Below are positions 53,426-64,000 of a DNA stretch of 64,000 nucleotides, in pieces. The stretch comes from Bursaphelenchus xylophilus (lineage: Eukaryota > Nematoda > Chromadorea > Rhabditida > Aphelenchoididae). Position 1 is the first letter of the stretch. Every line of letters starts with the position of its first letter. Location of the stretch: the NCBI GenBank assembly GCA_904066235.2, contig CAJFCV020000004.1:8060001-8124000 (forward strand), read 5' to 3'. The notes beneath the pieces were generated by a model. The model searched no databases. It saw only the letters and a list, made by a program, of their open reading frames with translations, and was not told the DNA's origin. A program made the position numbers and the translations under genes.

Positions 53426-56400
53426 ATGGTTAATTTTGTCAAAGGCTATTCAAGTGCTCAAATAACATTATGCAAATTTTTTAAAAATAAAAATTATGCA
53501 AATTTTCAAAAAATAATTTGCATGATATCAGAAAACAGAGCTCATTATGGTCTGTAAATCTTTTTTTTTATTTTCCTAATAGTAGTCGCTTTTGATTGCG
53601 AAAGTAAATTCCTCTCTTTATCAAGAATTTTCATCCGTTTTTATCCCTACTAATCAGCCCTTGTTAGCTGTCCGGAACCGTCTGAATCCACTTATTATGC
53701 TCGGTTATTAATCTTTCTACTGTAATTTTGAAATTTCTTCATTTTTTATAAATTAATTAATTCAATACTCAAGAATTTAAATTCCAAAAAAATCGTGAGC
53801 CCTTGCAAGGTCAACTTCTGCTCAAGTTGGCCCTTATTAGCAACACTCTCGTTCTTAGAACGTGCTAAATTACTTTAGGTTAATTTCCATTAACTTTTTG
53901 ATCTGTTCCTGGTAAAAATTTCCTTTCAAATTTCCAAATTTCCTCGGATAACGCCAAAATAACTTTGGAAGAATCTTTATGAAATTTTGACGTTGTTATT
54001 CATGTAAAATACGCACGTTCCGGCTGAGTGTTTTGTTTTCTCGAGTCTAGTCAAAGCCCTCATTTCTGGTTCTTACTGTATTTTTTTTATTTTCTCGTCT
54101 GGATTTTCTTGTTCTCAAAAAAGTATAAAAATAGTCAAAAATTATTTGCACTCTTTCGCAAAAAAAGAGAACGCCTTTAAACATCGCACTTTTGCATCAT
54201 AATACTCGAAAAAGCAGAGTGTAATCGAATTGAAAATGATTTATTTTTGGTCCCAACGTTTGTTAAATCTAGACGACCGCTGAAGTCCCTAAGGGCAATC
54301 TTACAAAAAAAAGTTCAGACCCGGAATAAAACCCAAACGTCATGCCGCATCCGGGGTCTCGGTACATTGAGCATGCTGGGGGATCTGCATAATTGAATTG
54401 GAGACATGAACAGGCAGCAAAAAAGCACAGTAAAAAGTTTGGATTTAAGTGAATAGGGCAGGTCAATTTAGGCGGCAGATCAACCGAATAACCGACAAAA
54501 ATATTTTTTTATTTTGCAAATAGCAATGCATCTAAAACTTTGCAAAGAAAATCTAATAAATCATCGTCCAATTTTTGAAAATTTGAACCGGCTTTCCAGA
54601 CTCTGATGAGAAAATTTCGATATGCGACGCTCGGATTTTAACAGCTATCTCTGTCTGGTCTATGATATTTTTTCCAGTAAGTTAAGACTCGCAAAACATT
54701 ACTTGACCAAAAAAAGTTAAGCCCTTATTTGCAGCCGGTTAATCGCAGCATTCTTGGGCCTTGAAATTGGAGTGCTTCAAAAATTAAAAAAAAATGTTTA
54801 GTAATAAAAGAGTGAAAATACAGTAACCTAGATGAAGCCGGCCCTAAAAAGCGTAATATTAAATAATTTCGGGTGCATTTTCACTTTTTTCTTATAATTT
54901 GATTACAGTGTCTTCTGCGAAAAAATCCTATTTTTTAATTAATTTACTGAAAGTTTAGATCACGCTTATTCCGGAAATCCTCAAACACAGGGCTTTAAAC
55001 CTCTTTATCCTCGGTTTTAGGCCGTTTGCATACGCTTTAGTCATCGGTAACAAAGCTTGCATCCTGCTCTCATCAACTAATTCACCAAGTCTTTTTGTGC
55101 TGATTGTTCGTTTTGATCCGATAAGACGTCTAGGCCTCCCTCTCAAAACATAAAATTCAAAGGTTCCTTGAACGTCTTCATCGGCATAGATTTAGTTGGT
55201 TTATTAATGCTGCTATTGTATGTTTTACTGCCTTGTTTTTACAGTAAAATTTTTTGTGTTACCGTTCAAAATCTATGACAAAGCAAGACCATCAGTTCCG
55301 TGGAGAAGCCAGCTAAAATCTTTGAATAAATTGAAGCCAAAAATGCAATGTAGACCAAGGAAGTCGAACGAAGGATCTTGAAGACATACATGAACGGAGA
55401 CGGTAAGAAAACGTCTGAATGCGACAATTCTAATACCATTACGGGGTCATGTGAGTAAATTTGGCACTCCTCAGACACCCTACAATTATTCCTACGAATT
55501 ATTTCGAGTGTTCTCTATTATGTTTGTGTATTTATTACAGATGGTTATGTAATGAAGCAGTGGATACAATAGTAGTGATTCGATGAAAATAGGGAGCCCT
55601 GAGGGATTAGGAGAATGTTTTGCGGATCACGAGAATTCACATGGGATTGTATGTGGAAAGTGTGAATTCTTGAACTGACATGATGATGACAAAGGTCAAC
55701 AGATTTTGGTGGGAAATAGTTGATACAAGGCAATTGGAACAATAGTTAATGTACCGAGAGAGAGACCAAAATTGATCATTCTACAGCCTTCCACTAGCAA
55801 AAATATTTTAAACAACAAAATCACTCTATTTTTTAGAAATCAAGAGAAGTTCTCAAAGTGTGACGTTCAGATCTTAACGGAAATTTCCTTGTCAACAACG
55901 TGTCCTCAAACAACCAAATTTGCCAAAACTTTTGCAGCCCACCTTTGTCTGCCAAGATCAGAAATTATGCAAATTAAAGCTTCCACTTTTGTACCTCGTC
56001 TGGCACGATTACCATTTGTTTTTCCTTGCATTCTTCTTTTAGCGAGACAAACACTCCCGGAACCCGAGCCGCATGCTAATTCAATTGACTTTAACGAGCG
56101 CTGCAACGGACACCAAAACATCCAAGTACAAAAATACAGTCGTTGTTCAAACACCAGTAGAATACCAGTTGTAATATTGTTAACGGAACACTTTTGAGCA
56201 GCCAATTACTCAAATTAAAGACAGGCTCGGAAAAATCTGTAGTCTTTATACTTTGAGACCTTAAAAGGCACTACTTACTGCTGGTATGTTTACAAATACT
56301 TGAGCTACACAATGATCAATGAAATTTGCAATGGAATTTTTGAAGCTGCATTGTTAGATTAAGGCAATGACGAAGTTCCGCTCTTTTTCCGGCGCCCAAT

Positions 56401-56919
56401 ATTACCGTATGTTCATTATATTAAAGCCCTTTCGTAGGCTTGCCATTAATTATCGACTTACTATAGAATTAAAGGCTAAGTATGAGTAATCAGAAACTTG
56501 ACGTAGAAGACTTTGAAAACTGTCTGGAAATCTGACAAACGTACGATTTGGGAAAGAAAAATGTAATCTAGGCAAGCAGATGGGTATAAATATAGTGTGT
56601 AAGTGTAATGCCAAGATTTTGATGGAACTTGGCACAAATTGAAAATAAAACTTCCAAGAAGATATGACAAGAGAATATAAGGGATTTTCGACCGGCTTTG
56701 CAGAAACCGAGATTTTTGAGTCAAAAGTTAATGAAAGATACTTTTTCTGATGTTCCATAGAAACGTTCCAGCTTGATTTCCGCTAGAGAGGTCTCTCGTC
56801 AACAAAGATCTTTGAATATATCGACAGCTCCTGCAAAACGCAAGCTAGAATTTTCAAATATTGATGGGTGACCCATCCATAAAAGAAAATATGAGCCTTG
56901 CACTTGATACACTTCTTAT
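53426..56919. other. Intergenic, nothing supported
   Basis: AT-rich spacer between two transposon insertions. The open frame at 55772-56197 (plus, 141 codons) overlaps another at 55906-56205 (minus); neither has splice support or a recognisable domain. Confidence 0.4.
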
Positions 56920-57250
56920 GTTGTAGCCAGAGATTTCCACGGCTCCGAAGCCGGCTCTTGGCTCCGGCTCTGAGCGGCTCTGGCCAGAGCCGGAGCCGGA
57001 AATTTTGGGGTCGGCTCCGGCTCCCGAGCCCAAAGTCGGAGCCAGGCTTCCCAGCGGTCAGAAAAGTAAAAATTTTGTGATCTTGTTAAACCAAATTGCT
57101 TGAAAAACACTGCGGAGGATGTGGCTTGACAGCAAAAACGTTGGATTTATGATCTCTGGCATTTGGAAAAATATTTTTTAAAAAACATTTTGCATAGGAG
57201 CCGGGTTTCGGAGCCGGAGGCCTTTTTAAATTTTGCGCGGAGCCAAGAGC

Positions 57251-58077
57251 CGGGGGATGTTTCACGTACAAAAAAGGCACTAACTAGAGTTAGCGGCATC
57301 ACAGAAAAAGCGGAGAGAGCAGAGAAAAAGAGGAGTGGTAACTCGAGTGACCTGACTTTTTATCGACTTTGGCCGCACATTTTCGGCCATAACTTTTGAT
57401 ACAGTGGACCAATTTGCGCCCTTCCAAAAAAATATTAATGCTGGTGGTACAGAGAATAGATGGACATAAATTTGTAAAATTTTCTTCTAAATTATGCAAA
57501 TTATATGCAAATTTTTTTCTTGGTATCTTAAAGCTCGTCTTTTATTAAAATCTTTATATGGGCATGCTTGTTACGCTCTCAGCATCAAAGGGTTTTTTGA
57601 AGGGTGTAAATTGGTATGCTGTATCAGGAGTAATGGCCCGCGCAACAGTGGGCGAGATTTTTTTGGTCATAACTTTTGTCACAGTAAACCAATTTAGAAA
57701 TTTTTAAGAAAGTTTTAAAGCTGGGACTATGATGCGTATGACGGTATCAAAATTTTTTCCGTATCTTGCATCTTAAATATCAAGAGAAAAATTTGCATAT
57801 GATTTGCATAATTTAAAAGGAAAATTTACAAATTTATATGTGTATATTCTGTGTACCGCCAGCATTAATATTTTTTTGGAAGGGCGTAAATTGGTCCACT
57901 GTATCAAAAGTTATGGCCTAAAATGTCCGGCCAAGTCCATAAAAAGTCGCCCGATTCGCCAATCAAAAAGAAGAGGGATCACTCAAGTTACCACTCCTCT
58001 TTTTCTCTGCTCTCTCCTCTTTTTGCGTGATGCCGCTAACTCAAGTTAGTGCCCTTTTGTACGTGAAACATCCCCCG
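57251..58077. mobile_element. Nested 827-bp inverted-repeat element
   Basis: Ends CGGGGGATGTTTCACGTAC and the reverse complement at 58059-58077. The arms match in blocks over about 200 bp (for example TTAGCGGCATCAC, then TTTGATACAGTGGACCAATT). It lies within the hAT element and abuts the next insertion directly. No coding potential. Confidence 0.75.
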
Positions 58078-59450
58078 CACAGCATTCCGAATTATTTTTG
58101 CCGCCGACCGGCGTCCGAAAAAATGAAAAAATGAGATACACCTCTTACATTTTTGCCAATATCTCGCTAGCCTCGAAGTGTAGCGTGAATCTGAAAATTG
58201 TGTTTCAAAGCTGACACATTTGTTCTTCAGAATATATTAATTTTGTAATGATACTTATTATGTACGGCAAGGAAACCGTTGCTGAAAAATGGCAAATTTC
58301 AACATTCAATGCCAGAAAAATGTACTTTTGAAGTGCCAGATCACAAAATTATGGGCCTCATTGTGTACAGCATCTTGAACACTATAAGATATAATAATTT
58401 CAGGCATTTTCTGGCCCGATTCGCAGAGTTATAGCCAAAAAACTGCAATTTTGGTATTCTTATTGTGCTATCTGCACTTTAAAAGTACATACAAAAAATC
58501 CCTCTTAAATTATTGTTGCCCAGGTTGTGATGGACCATTGCGCAAAATCTCAGCTTTCCATGACTCCTCCGGAAAAAGTTATAACGGTTACAATGTGTGA
58601 CCCTTGTATGCCCAATATTTTGTAAAATACAGTACACCATGGTAAAAAATAGCTCTATATGGCCTACGTAAACTTACTCGAAACCTGAACACTGTCTCTC
58701 AGATTTTTCCGCACGAGGGACACGATTTCAAGTTTTCGCTATACTAAAGGGAAAACAGTGAAAAGTTGGGGACATATAGCTGGGAAATTTTTTTATGTAG
58801 TTGACCGTGTAATTACGATAATTTTTTTTTGCCCCAACCAATGCGACAGCAGCAATAGAAATTCCATCATTTAACACCATATTGCACCATAGTTCACCGT
58901 ATTTTACTAAATATTGGACATACGAGGGTCCCATATTTTAACCGTTATAACTTTTTCCGGAGGAGTCCTGGAAAGCTGAGATTTTGCGCAATGGTCCATC
59001 ACAACCTGGGCAACAATAATTTAAGAGGATTTTTTGTATGTACTTTTAAAGTGCAGATAGCACAATAAGAAGACCAAAATTGCAGTTTTTCGGCTATAAC
59101 TCAGCGAATCGGGCCAGAAAATGCCTGAAATTATTATATCTTATAGTGTTCAAGATGCTGTACACAATGAGGCCCATAATTTTGTGATCTGGCACTTCAA
59201 AAGTACATTTTTTTGGCATTGAATGTTGAAATTTGCCATTTTTCAGCAACGGTTTCCTTGCCGTACATAATAAGTATCATTACAAAATTAATATATTCTG
59301 AAGGACAAATGTGTCAGCTTTGAAACACAATTTTCAGATTCAAGCTACACTTCGAGGCTAGCGAGATATTGGCAAAAATGTAAGAGGCGTATCTCATTTT
59401 TTCATTTTTTCGGACGCCGGTCGGCGGCAAAAATAATTCGGAATGCTGTG
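58078..59450. mobile_element. Nested 1.37-kb near-perfect palindrome
   Basis: Ends CACAGCATTCCGAATTATTT on the left, with the exact reverse complement on the right. Arms of about 570 bp each (58078 to about 58650, and about 58878 to 59450) differ at only a few positions by eye, around a unique centre of about 230 bp. The outer flanks share CCCCG, a possible 5-bp duplication. The near-identity of the arms suggests a recent insertion. A transcript across it would form a very long hairpin. Confidence 0.82.
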
Positions 59451-59545
59451 CCCCGGAGCTGCAAATTTGGCCTCGGGTCCGGCTATGGGAGCTAAGAGCC
59501 GGAGCCGGAGCCACAATTTTGACCGTGGCAATCTCTGGTTGTAGC

Positions 59546-60385
59546 CTATGCTCCTTTCCGGCCGGAAAGACCATTGAGCGTTACGATGTTTATGTAAAAA
59601 ATTTTTCTTTAAGTATTGTGAGATTTTTTTGGGATTGATACCAAAAATTTGTCGAAAATTTGAAGAAAGCCCGTTGCAAAAACCCTCTGATAAGATGTCA
59701 ATTTAAGTTGTAAGAGAACCCAGCTTAGTGTTACAGTAATCCTCCAGTCCGATTACTCCAACAAAAGCTATTCCGAGCATTTCTTGTCGCATTCCGTGAA
59801 CTTTCGTACTTCCATTGACGCTGCAGATTAAGGAAAAAGCATTCCGGCTCAAGTGTACGCTACTTCCTGAATCCCAAGCATTAGTTGTACCACCCGCCTC
59901 CTCAACTTCTTTTCTTGCGAAATCTCTGGAAGGATTTACTGACGCTGATCTATGAGATATTTCTGCACCTAAACTAAAATTATATTTGCGGTTTTGCCGG
60001 GATTAAAGCGCTTACGAAATCTGAAACAGCGGATGTGGGATTCGAACTAAGCTTGTAGTAGCGAGAGATCAACGGAAGCAGGACAAATTATACATCCCCA
60101 GTTTTTTTCAATAGTCGAACCCCTAGGACTTGATCTTCGCAATATTGCAAAGAAAGTCTTCAAAAATAATCCCGTAAAAAAAGGTTAAAAAGTAAATTAA
60201 TAGGTCTTATGTGAAGCCGTGTAATGTCTATACGGTCTGTAGAAAACAATGTCAAAAGCTGTGACCGAAAACAAAAATGTTTTAGCTGATGAGATTTGCA
60301 AGAAAAGGTTTCTTGATTAGATGTCTAAATTTCATCAGGATTGATTACAAAAATTGCCAAAATCCCTGTCAATGTTTTCCTTATC
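59546..60385. other. Intergenic, nothing supported
   Basis: Spacer between two transposon insertions; no gene or repeat recognised. Confidence 0.4.
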
Positions 60386-61473
60386 AGCGCAATGGAACTG
60401 GGACGATTGGGGAAAAAGACGATTGGGGAAAGGGACGATTGGGGAAAAAGACGATTGGGGAAAAGTACGATTGGGGAAACCGAAAAGTATTATTTTTCTT
60501 CCATGCAAATGTCGAAATTAGGATAATCGAGGGTGCTCATTTCGAAAATGACATTCTTTTTTTTGATTCTTACTTTTTTTCTTAAGTAGTACTGTAAAGT
60601 AGTAATTTTTGATTTTTTTTCATAAATACTCGATATAAGGGTTTTCGAGGGTGCTGATTTCGAATATCGGGTTTATTTTTTCTGAACATTACTAGTGTTC
60701 CTTAAGTAGTACTGTTAAGTACTAATTTTTAAAAAATTTTCGGAAAATACTGGATTTAGGGGATTTCGAAGGTGCTGGTTTCGAAAATCATGTTCATTTT
60801 TCCTCTAGTACTATATAGTACTATTCTGATACTATATAGTACGAGGTCAAAATATGGCTTTTGACGTTAATGGTGTTGTTTTGATGCTTAGTACTCTTCA
60901 AAAACACGTTTTAAAGACTTGGTGCTATATAGTACTACCTGATACTATGTAGTACGAGGTGTAAAGTTGGCCTTTAGGCGTTCGTGGTGTTGTTCTGGTG
61001 CTTAGTACGCCTATTTTTACTTCGTACTACATAGTATCAGACAGTACTATATAGCACCAAGTCTTTAAAACGTGTTTTTGAAGAGTACTAAGCATCAAAA
61101 CAACACCATTAACGTCAAAAGCCATATTTTCACTTCGTACTGTATAGTATCAGAATAGTACTATGTAGTACTAGAGGAAAAATTTACATGATTTTCGAAA
61201 TCAGCACTCTCGAAAACCCCTAAATCGAGTATTTATGAAAAAAAATCAAAAATTACTACTTTACAGTACTACTTAAGGAAAAAAGTAAGAATCAAAAAAA
61301 TGAATGTCATTTTCGAAATGAGCACCCTCGATTATCCTAACTTCGCCATTTGCATGGAAGAAAAATAATACTTTTCGGTTTCCCCAATCGTACTTTTCCC
61401 CAATCGTCTTTTTCCCCAATCGTCCCTTTCCCCAATCGTCTTTTTCCCCAATCGTCCAACTCCGCAGCGCAAT
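60386..61473. mobile_element. Foldback element B (60394-61465) with 8-bp duplications
   Basis: A 1,072-bp inverted-repeat element between direct copies of AGCGCAAT (60386-60393 and 61466-61473). Each arm starts with five tandem units of about 16 bp (GACGATTGGGGAAAAA and variants). Then come blocks with TTCGAGGGTGCTGATTTCGA and AAGTAGTACTGTAAAGTAGT, and a core rich in GTACTATATAGTAC palindromes. The left arm has an extra copy of a roughly 120-bp block. The central part shares GTTAATGSTGTTG...AGTACT and several following blocks with foldback element A. Non-coding. Confidence 0.82.
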
Positions 61474-62440
61474 AACTACTGATCTAATGTTGTTTTTTAA
61501 TGTTTATTTACATTTGCTTTTTTGCAATCATCTCCGTTTAAAAGCAAAGTTTTACAAAGGCCTATATCAAATTACACCTCATAGAGAACGTGTTTTTATC
61601 TTTTCGATCAATTCTTCTAACGCTTTTTTCAAAATAATACAAGTAACTTATACTTATAGTATTTATGATTATAAAGCCCAGTTATTCTATTCTAACAACC
61701 CCTAGAGTTTAGCTACTGTAGATTTGAAAACCTCAAACACCGCACGAATTCCATTCTTATCCTTCCTGTTGACTCTACTCCATTTTAAGGCCATTTGATC
61801 AGATAAGGACTGTTTCTTCTCTTTGCAAGAGTGTCTTCTAAACTCAGCATGAACTTTGGAGGCCAAGTGGATCCCTGGTTTTGGCCAGGATTTCTGAAGA
61901 AATATGACGAAACTTGGCCCAGAAAATATTTATATGCGGTAAAATTTTTGTCAAAATTCAAATGAAGATTAAATTTGCATAACTTTTTTTGCAACATCAG
62001 CATACATAATTTACAAAAATTAAACCTTTTTTAATAGTCAAAATTTTGTTCAAAATCTCATCCAAAGCCATTTGGTGACAAGTTCAGTCTTTTTCGCTTT
62101 CAAAATTCTTGTTTTTCCCAAAAGATTACCCAGATTTGTCCCATTTGTTTCCAAATCACCCCAGACTACCGTACCCCCAAATTATTTCCATTTATCTCCA
62201 ATTTCCTTGATCCCCCCGCCCTGTCTTCTGACGCTACGTGAAATCCTGAGATTTATTCAAAAATTTCCCGCAGACTGCACGATGGCCATTTCCAGACCCC
62301 ATTCAACGTGGAAACTGCCACGTTTTGCGGAAATGAGGACGGCCCACAACTTCCTCCCGTTCCGAACTGGTTGGGGCCTTTAATTGGATAATCCCGTTAT
62401 GTCCTCATGCAGTAATTTTGGTATAATCGTAAAAAAATGA
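61474..62440. other. Intergenic, nothing supported
   Basis: AT-rich flank of the foldback element. Short open frames only (61487-61705 plus, 61785-62003 minus, 62072-62383 plus), without splice or domain support. Confidence 0.4.
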
Positions 62441-63193
62441 CATCAAAAAAACGAGGTTAAAGTGCAATTACATAAAAACTTCCAGAACCTTCAAGAACAG
62501 GGGTTAATTCGGCCAAGGAATGCGGCCAATGGACAGTTGGATCTAACACTCGGAATAAATGCCTTATCGGGTTACTGGCACAAGATCTTAATCGAATTGA
62601 ATTCATTACAATGCCATTGGAAAGGGGCTCTTGTCTGTTAAAGGTAGGGTTTCGTAAACAAGAACGGCCAAGTTCCAGTAAGTAACACGTTCGAATACGC
62701 GAAATACGGGTCACGTCAACTTTTCATAACAGAACTATTAGTCAATTGGTACGAAATTCGTTTTGTCCTGATCAAAGTACGGGTTGCAACAAAGATCGAA
62801 ATTTTATCAGGAGATATTATATCCGTTTTACATAAAAATGTGAAAACCTGGAAAGGTAAGGCACAGAACATCGTCAAATTTGATCACGGAGTTCCCAATA
62901 GTCCACAAATCAATGCCTGAAACTTTCAGAGAGCAGTTGAAAAAGGCCATTAGGATATTCAACAACGAGGAACAACCCTTTTCAACTATCTTTTGGGAAC
63001 TCTTTTGGGGGAAAAAGGTTCTATTTCAAAACACAATGATGAATATCGCAGGGGCGTGAAAATTTCAGCTCATTTTTTGCCCGAAAAAAAGCGATGGCTC
63101 CTCCAAATTGCAAAACGAAAATTTGATCTTCGAAATGCAAAATTTGAATTCCGATCTGCATCAGATACCATCAAAATCCATCAATTGCCCTAA
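62441..63193 (+). pseudogene. Degenerate open frame, origin uncertain
   Basis: One frame runs for about 250 codons with only four stops (two near 62640, one near 62918, one near 62952), fewer than expected in AT-rich non-coding DNA. Segments such as LQEQGLIRP and LSGYWHKILIE loosely recall the reverse-transcriptase region of LTR retrotransposons, but the order and spacing do not hold up and no catalytic motif (such as YxDD) is visible. A broken gene or old retroelement fragment is possible, and chance cannot be excluded. Confidence 0.15.
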
Positions 63194-64000
63194 TACAACT
63201 TTCCAAGATTCAAGAATACTCCCCAGCATATCAATTACATCATCCACATGATCTCTGTATCTCCAACTGCTCAATTAGTTCCAATTTCCTCATCCAGAAG
63301 GCGAGAAATGCGGAAAATTGGAATCCGAGGAAAACCTGAAGATGCTCACGCATTGCTGTTGTCTTTTTCGTGAGGACAACATCCTTTTGGTGGGCTTTGG
63401 AATCTTTTTTAAGCCATTTTATCTGATAAATAGAGTTTCTTCCGGTGGGAGAATTGAAGATAAACACGGAAGGAATCGTCTATGTCAGCCACCTGTCTGT
63501 GACCGCATAGACTGAAAAAAATAAGAAATAATCCTTTTATAAAATACGACCAAATCCTAATCCAACATTAATCATCCAAAATCGAACACATTATCGATTT
63601 ATTCGCTTTTAAATTTGAGTATCATTAATTTTACCTGGGAAAACAAAATAAAACCATAGACTGTATGACATTAAAAAACATATTTCGAGTATATATTGAA
63701 ACACTTTTCCCATAAAACCTCAATATAAAATCATCCAGATCAATAAAGTTTTTTTTGACCTCCAAGTCTAAAGTAATATAATGTGGATCAACTATGACCA
63801 TAAAACTCCAAAATAACTAAAAAATAGCATTAAATTAACTCCAAGTCATACTTTGGATATCAAAAATCTTCTATTTTTACACTAAAAACCGTGTACTGTA
63901 TAAAGTTCTTTTTCGGACCCGGCTGAGACGAAACAATCTCAAATCACTTAAAAATCGCTGCAGATTGAGACAATACTACATACAAAATAGAAAAAGATCC
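63194..64000. other. Intergenic or window edge, nothing supported
   Basis: The minus-strand open frame at 63240-63467 has no domain or splice support. The final 500 bp are strongly AT-rich. Confidence 0.4.

Larger units (their letters stand above)
56920..59545. mobile_element. hAT-type element (56928-59537), nested, with 8-bp target duplications
   Basis: A 2,610-bp element with ends CAGAGATTTCCACGG (left) and CAGAGATTGCCACGG (right, reversed), flanked by an exact 8-bp duplication GTTGTAGC at 56920-56927 and 59538-59545. CAGAG termini with an 8-bp duplication are typical of hAT transposons. Subterminal DNA at both ends is made of GGCTCCG/GAGCCG words. Most of the length is two other inverted-repeat insertions (57251-58077 and 58078-59450); without them the host element would be only about 410 bp. 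No transposase is encoded. Confidence 0.88.

Noticed and set aside
60001..60060. TTCGAATCC-like box on the minus strand suggesting a tRNA
   Set aside because: The flanking bases do not form a T-arm stem or acceptor stem; no cloverleaf could be drawn.
60399..60480. Regularly spaced short repeats resembling a CRISPR array
   Set aside because: The units are contiguous 16-bp tandem repeats without spacers, mirrored at the other end of a transposon in a eukaryotic genome.

Overview
The window looks like nuclear DNA of a free-living or plant-/insect-associated nematode; the species cannot be named from sequence alone. Reasons: AT-rich sequence with short introns (38 to about 830 nt) ending in T-rich ...TTTCAG or ...TTTTAG acceptors; several start codons sitting just behind an unpaired acceptor, as expected for spliced-leader trans-splicing; and a tandem pair of divergent nuclear hormone receptors of the kind expanded in nematodes. 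I rebuilt gene models by hand from splice signals and reading-frame continuity. In all five multi-exon models the frames and lengths close exactly.

Layout. 1-4.4 kb: no convincing gene. 4.4-8.0 kb, minus strand: an eight-exon Numb-associated (AAK1/SEL-5-type) protein kinase, followed downstream by the first exon of a small unrecognised gene that could be its operon partner. 8-16.9 kb: gene-poor, one 270-bp palindromic MITE. 16.9-19.6 kb and 28.1-30.3 kb, plus strand: two paralogous nuclear hormone receptors with an unusual P-box, one with a GC-AG intron. 32.0-33.3 kb, plus: a five-exon Gfo/Idh/MocA oxidoreductase close to dihydrodiol dehydrogenase, with a Thr where the family Lys of the EKP motif should be. 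49.4-50.0 kb, plus: a two-exon secreted protein with dibasic sites, possibly a peptide precursor.

From 33.5 to 61.5 kb the sequence is dominated by non-autonomous DNA transposons, many of them whole. They include two hAT-type elements with exact 8-bp target duplications (46,263-47,036 and 56,928-59,537, the second carrying two nested inverted-repeat insertions); two foldback elements (52,573-53,417 and 60,394-61,465) with a shared core but different 16-17-bp terminal tandem repeats; a cluster of MITEs rich in the 9-bp palindrome GCACNGTGC; a 2.2-kb element built from TTGGCTGAA hairpin words; and a 700-bp TA-flanked MITE. No transposase was found, so these would have to be mobilised in trans.

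The genes do not form one pathway: kinase (endocytic and vesicle traffic), receptors (transcription), oxidoreductase (xenobiotic or sugar metabolism) and the secreted protein look like independent units. No tRNA, rRNA, CRISPR array or bacterial-type operon was seen.
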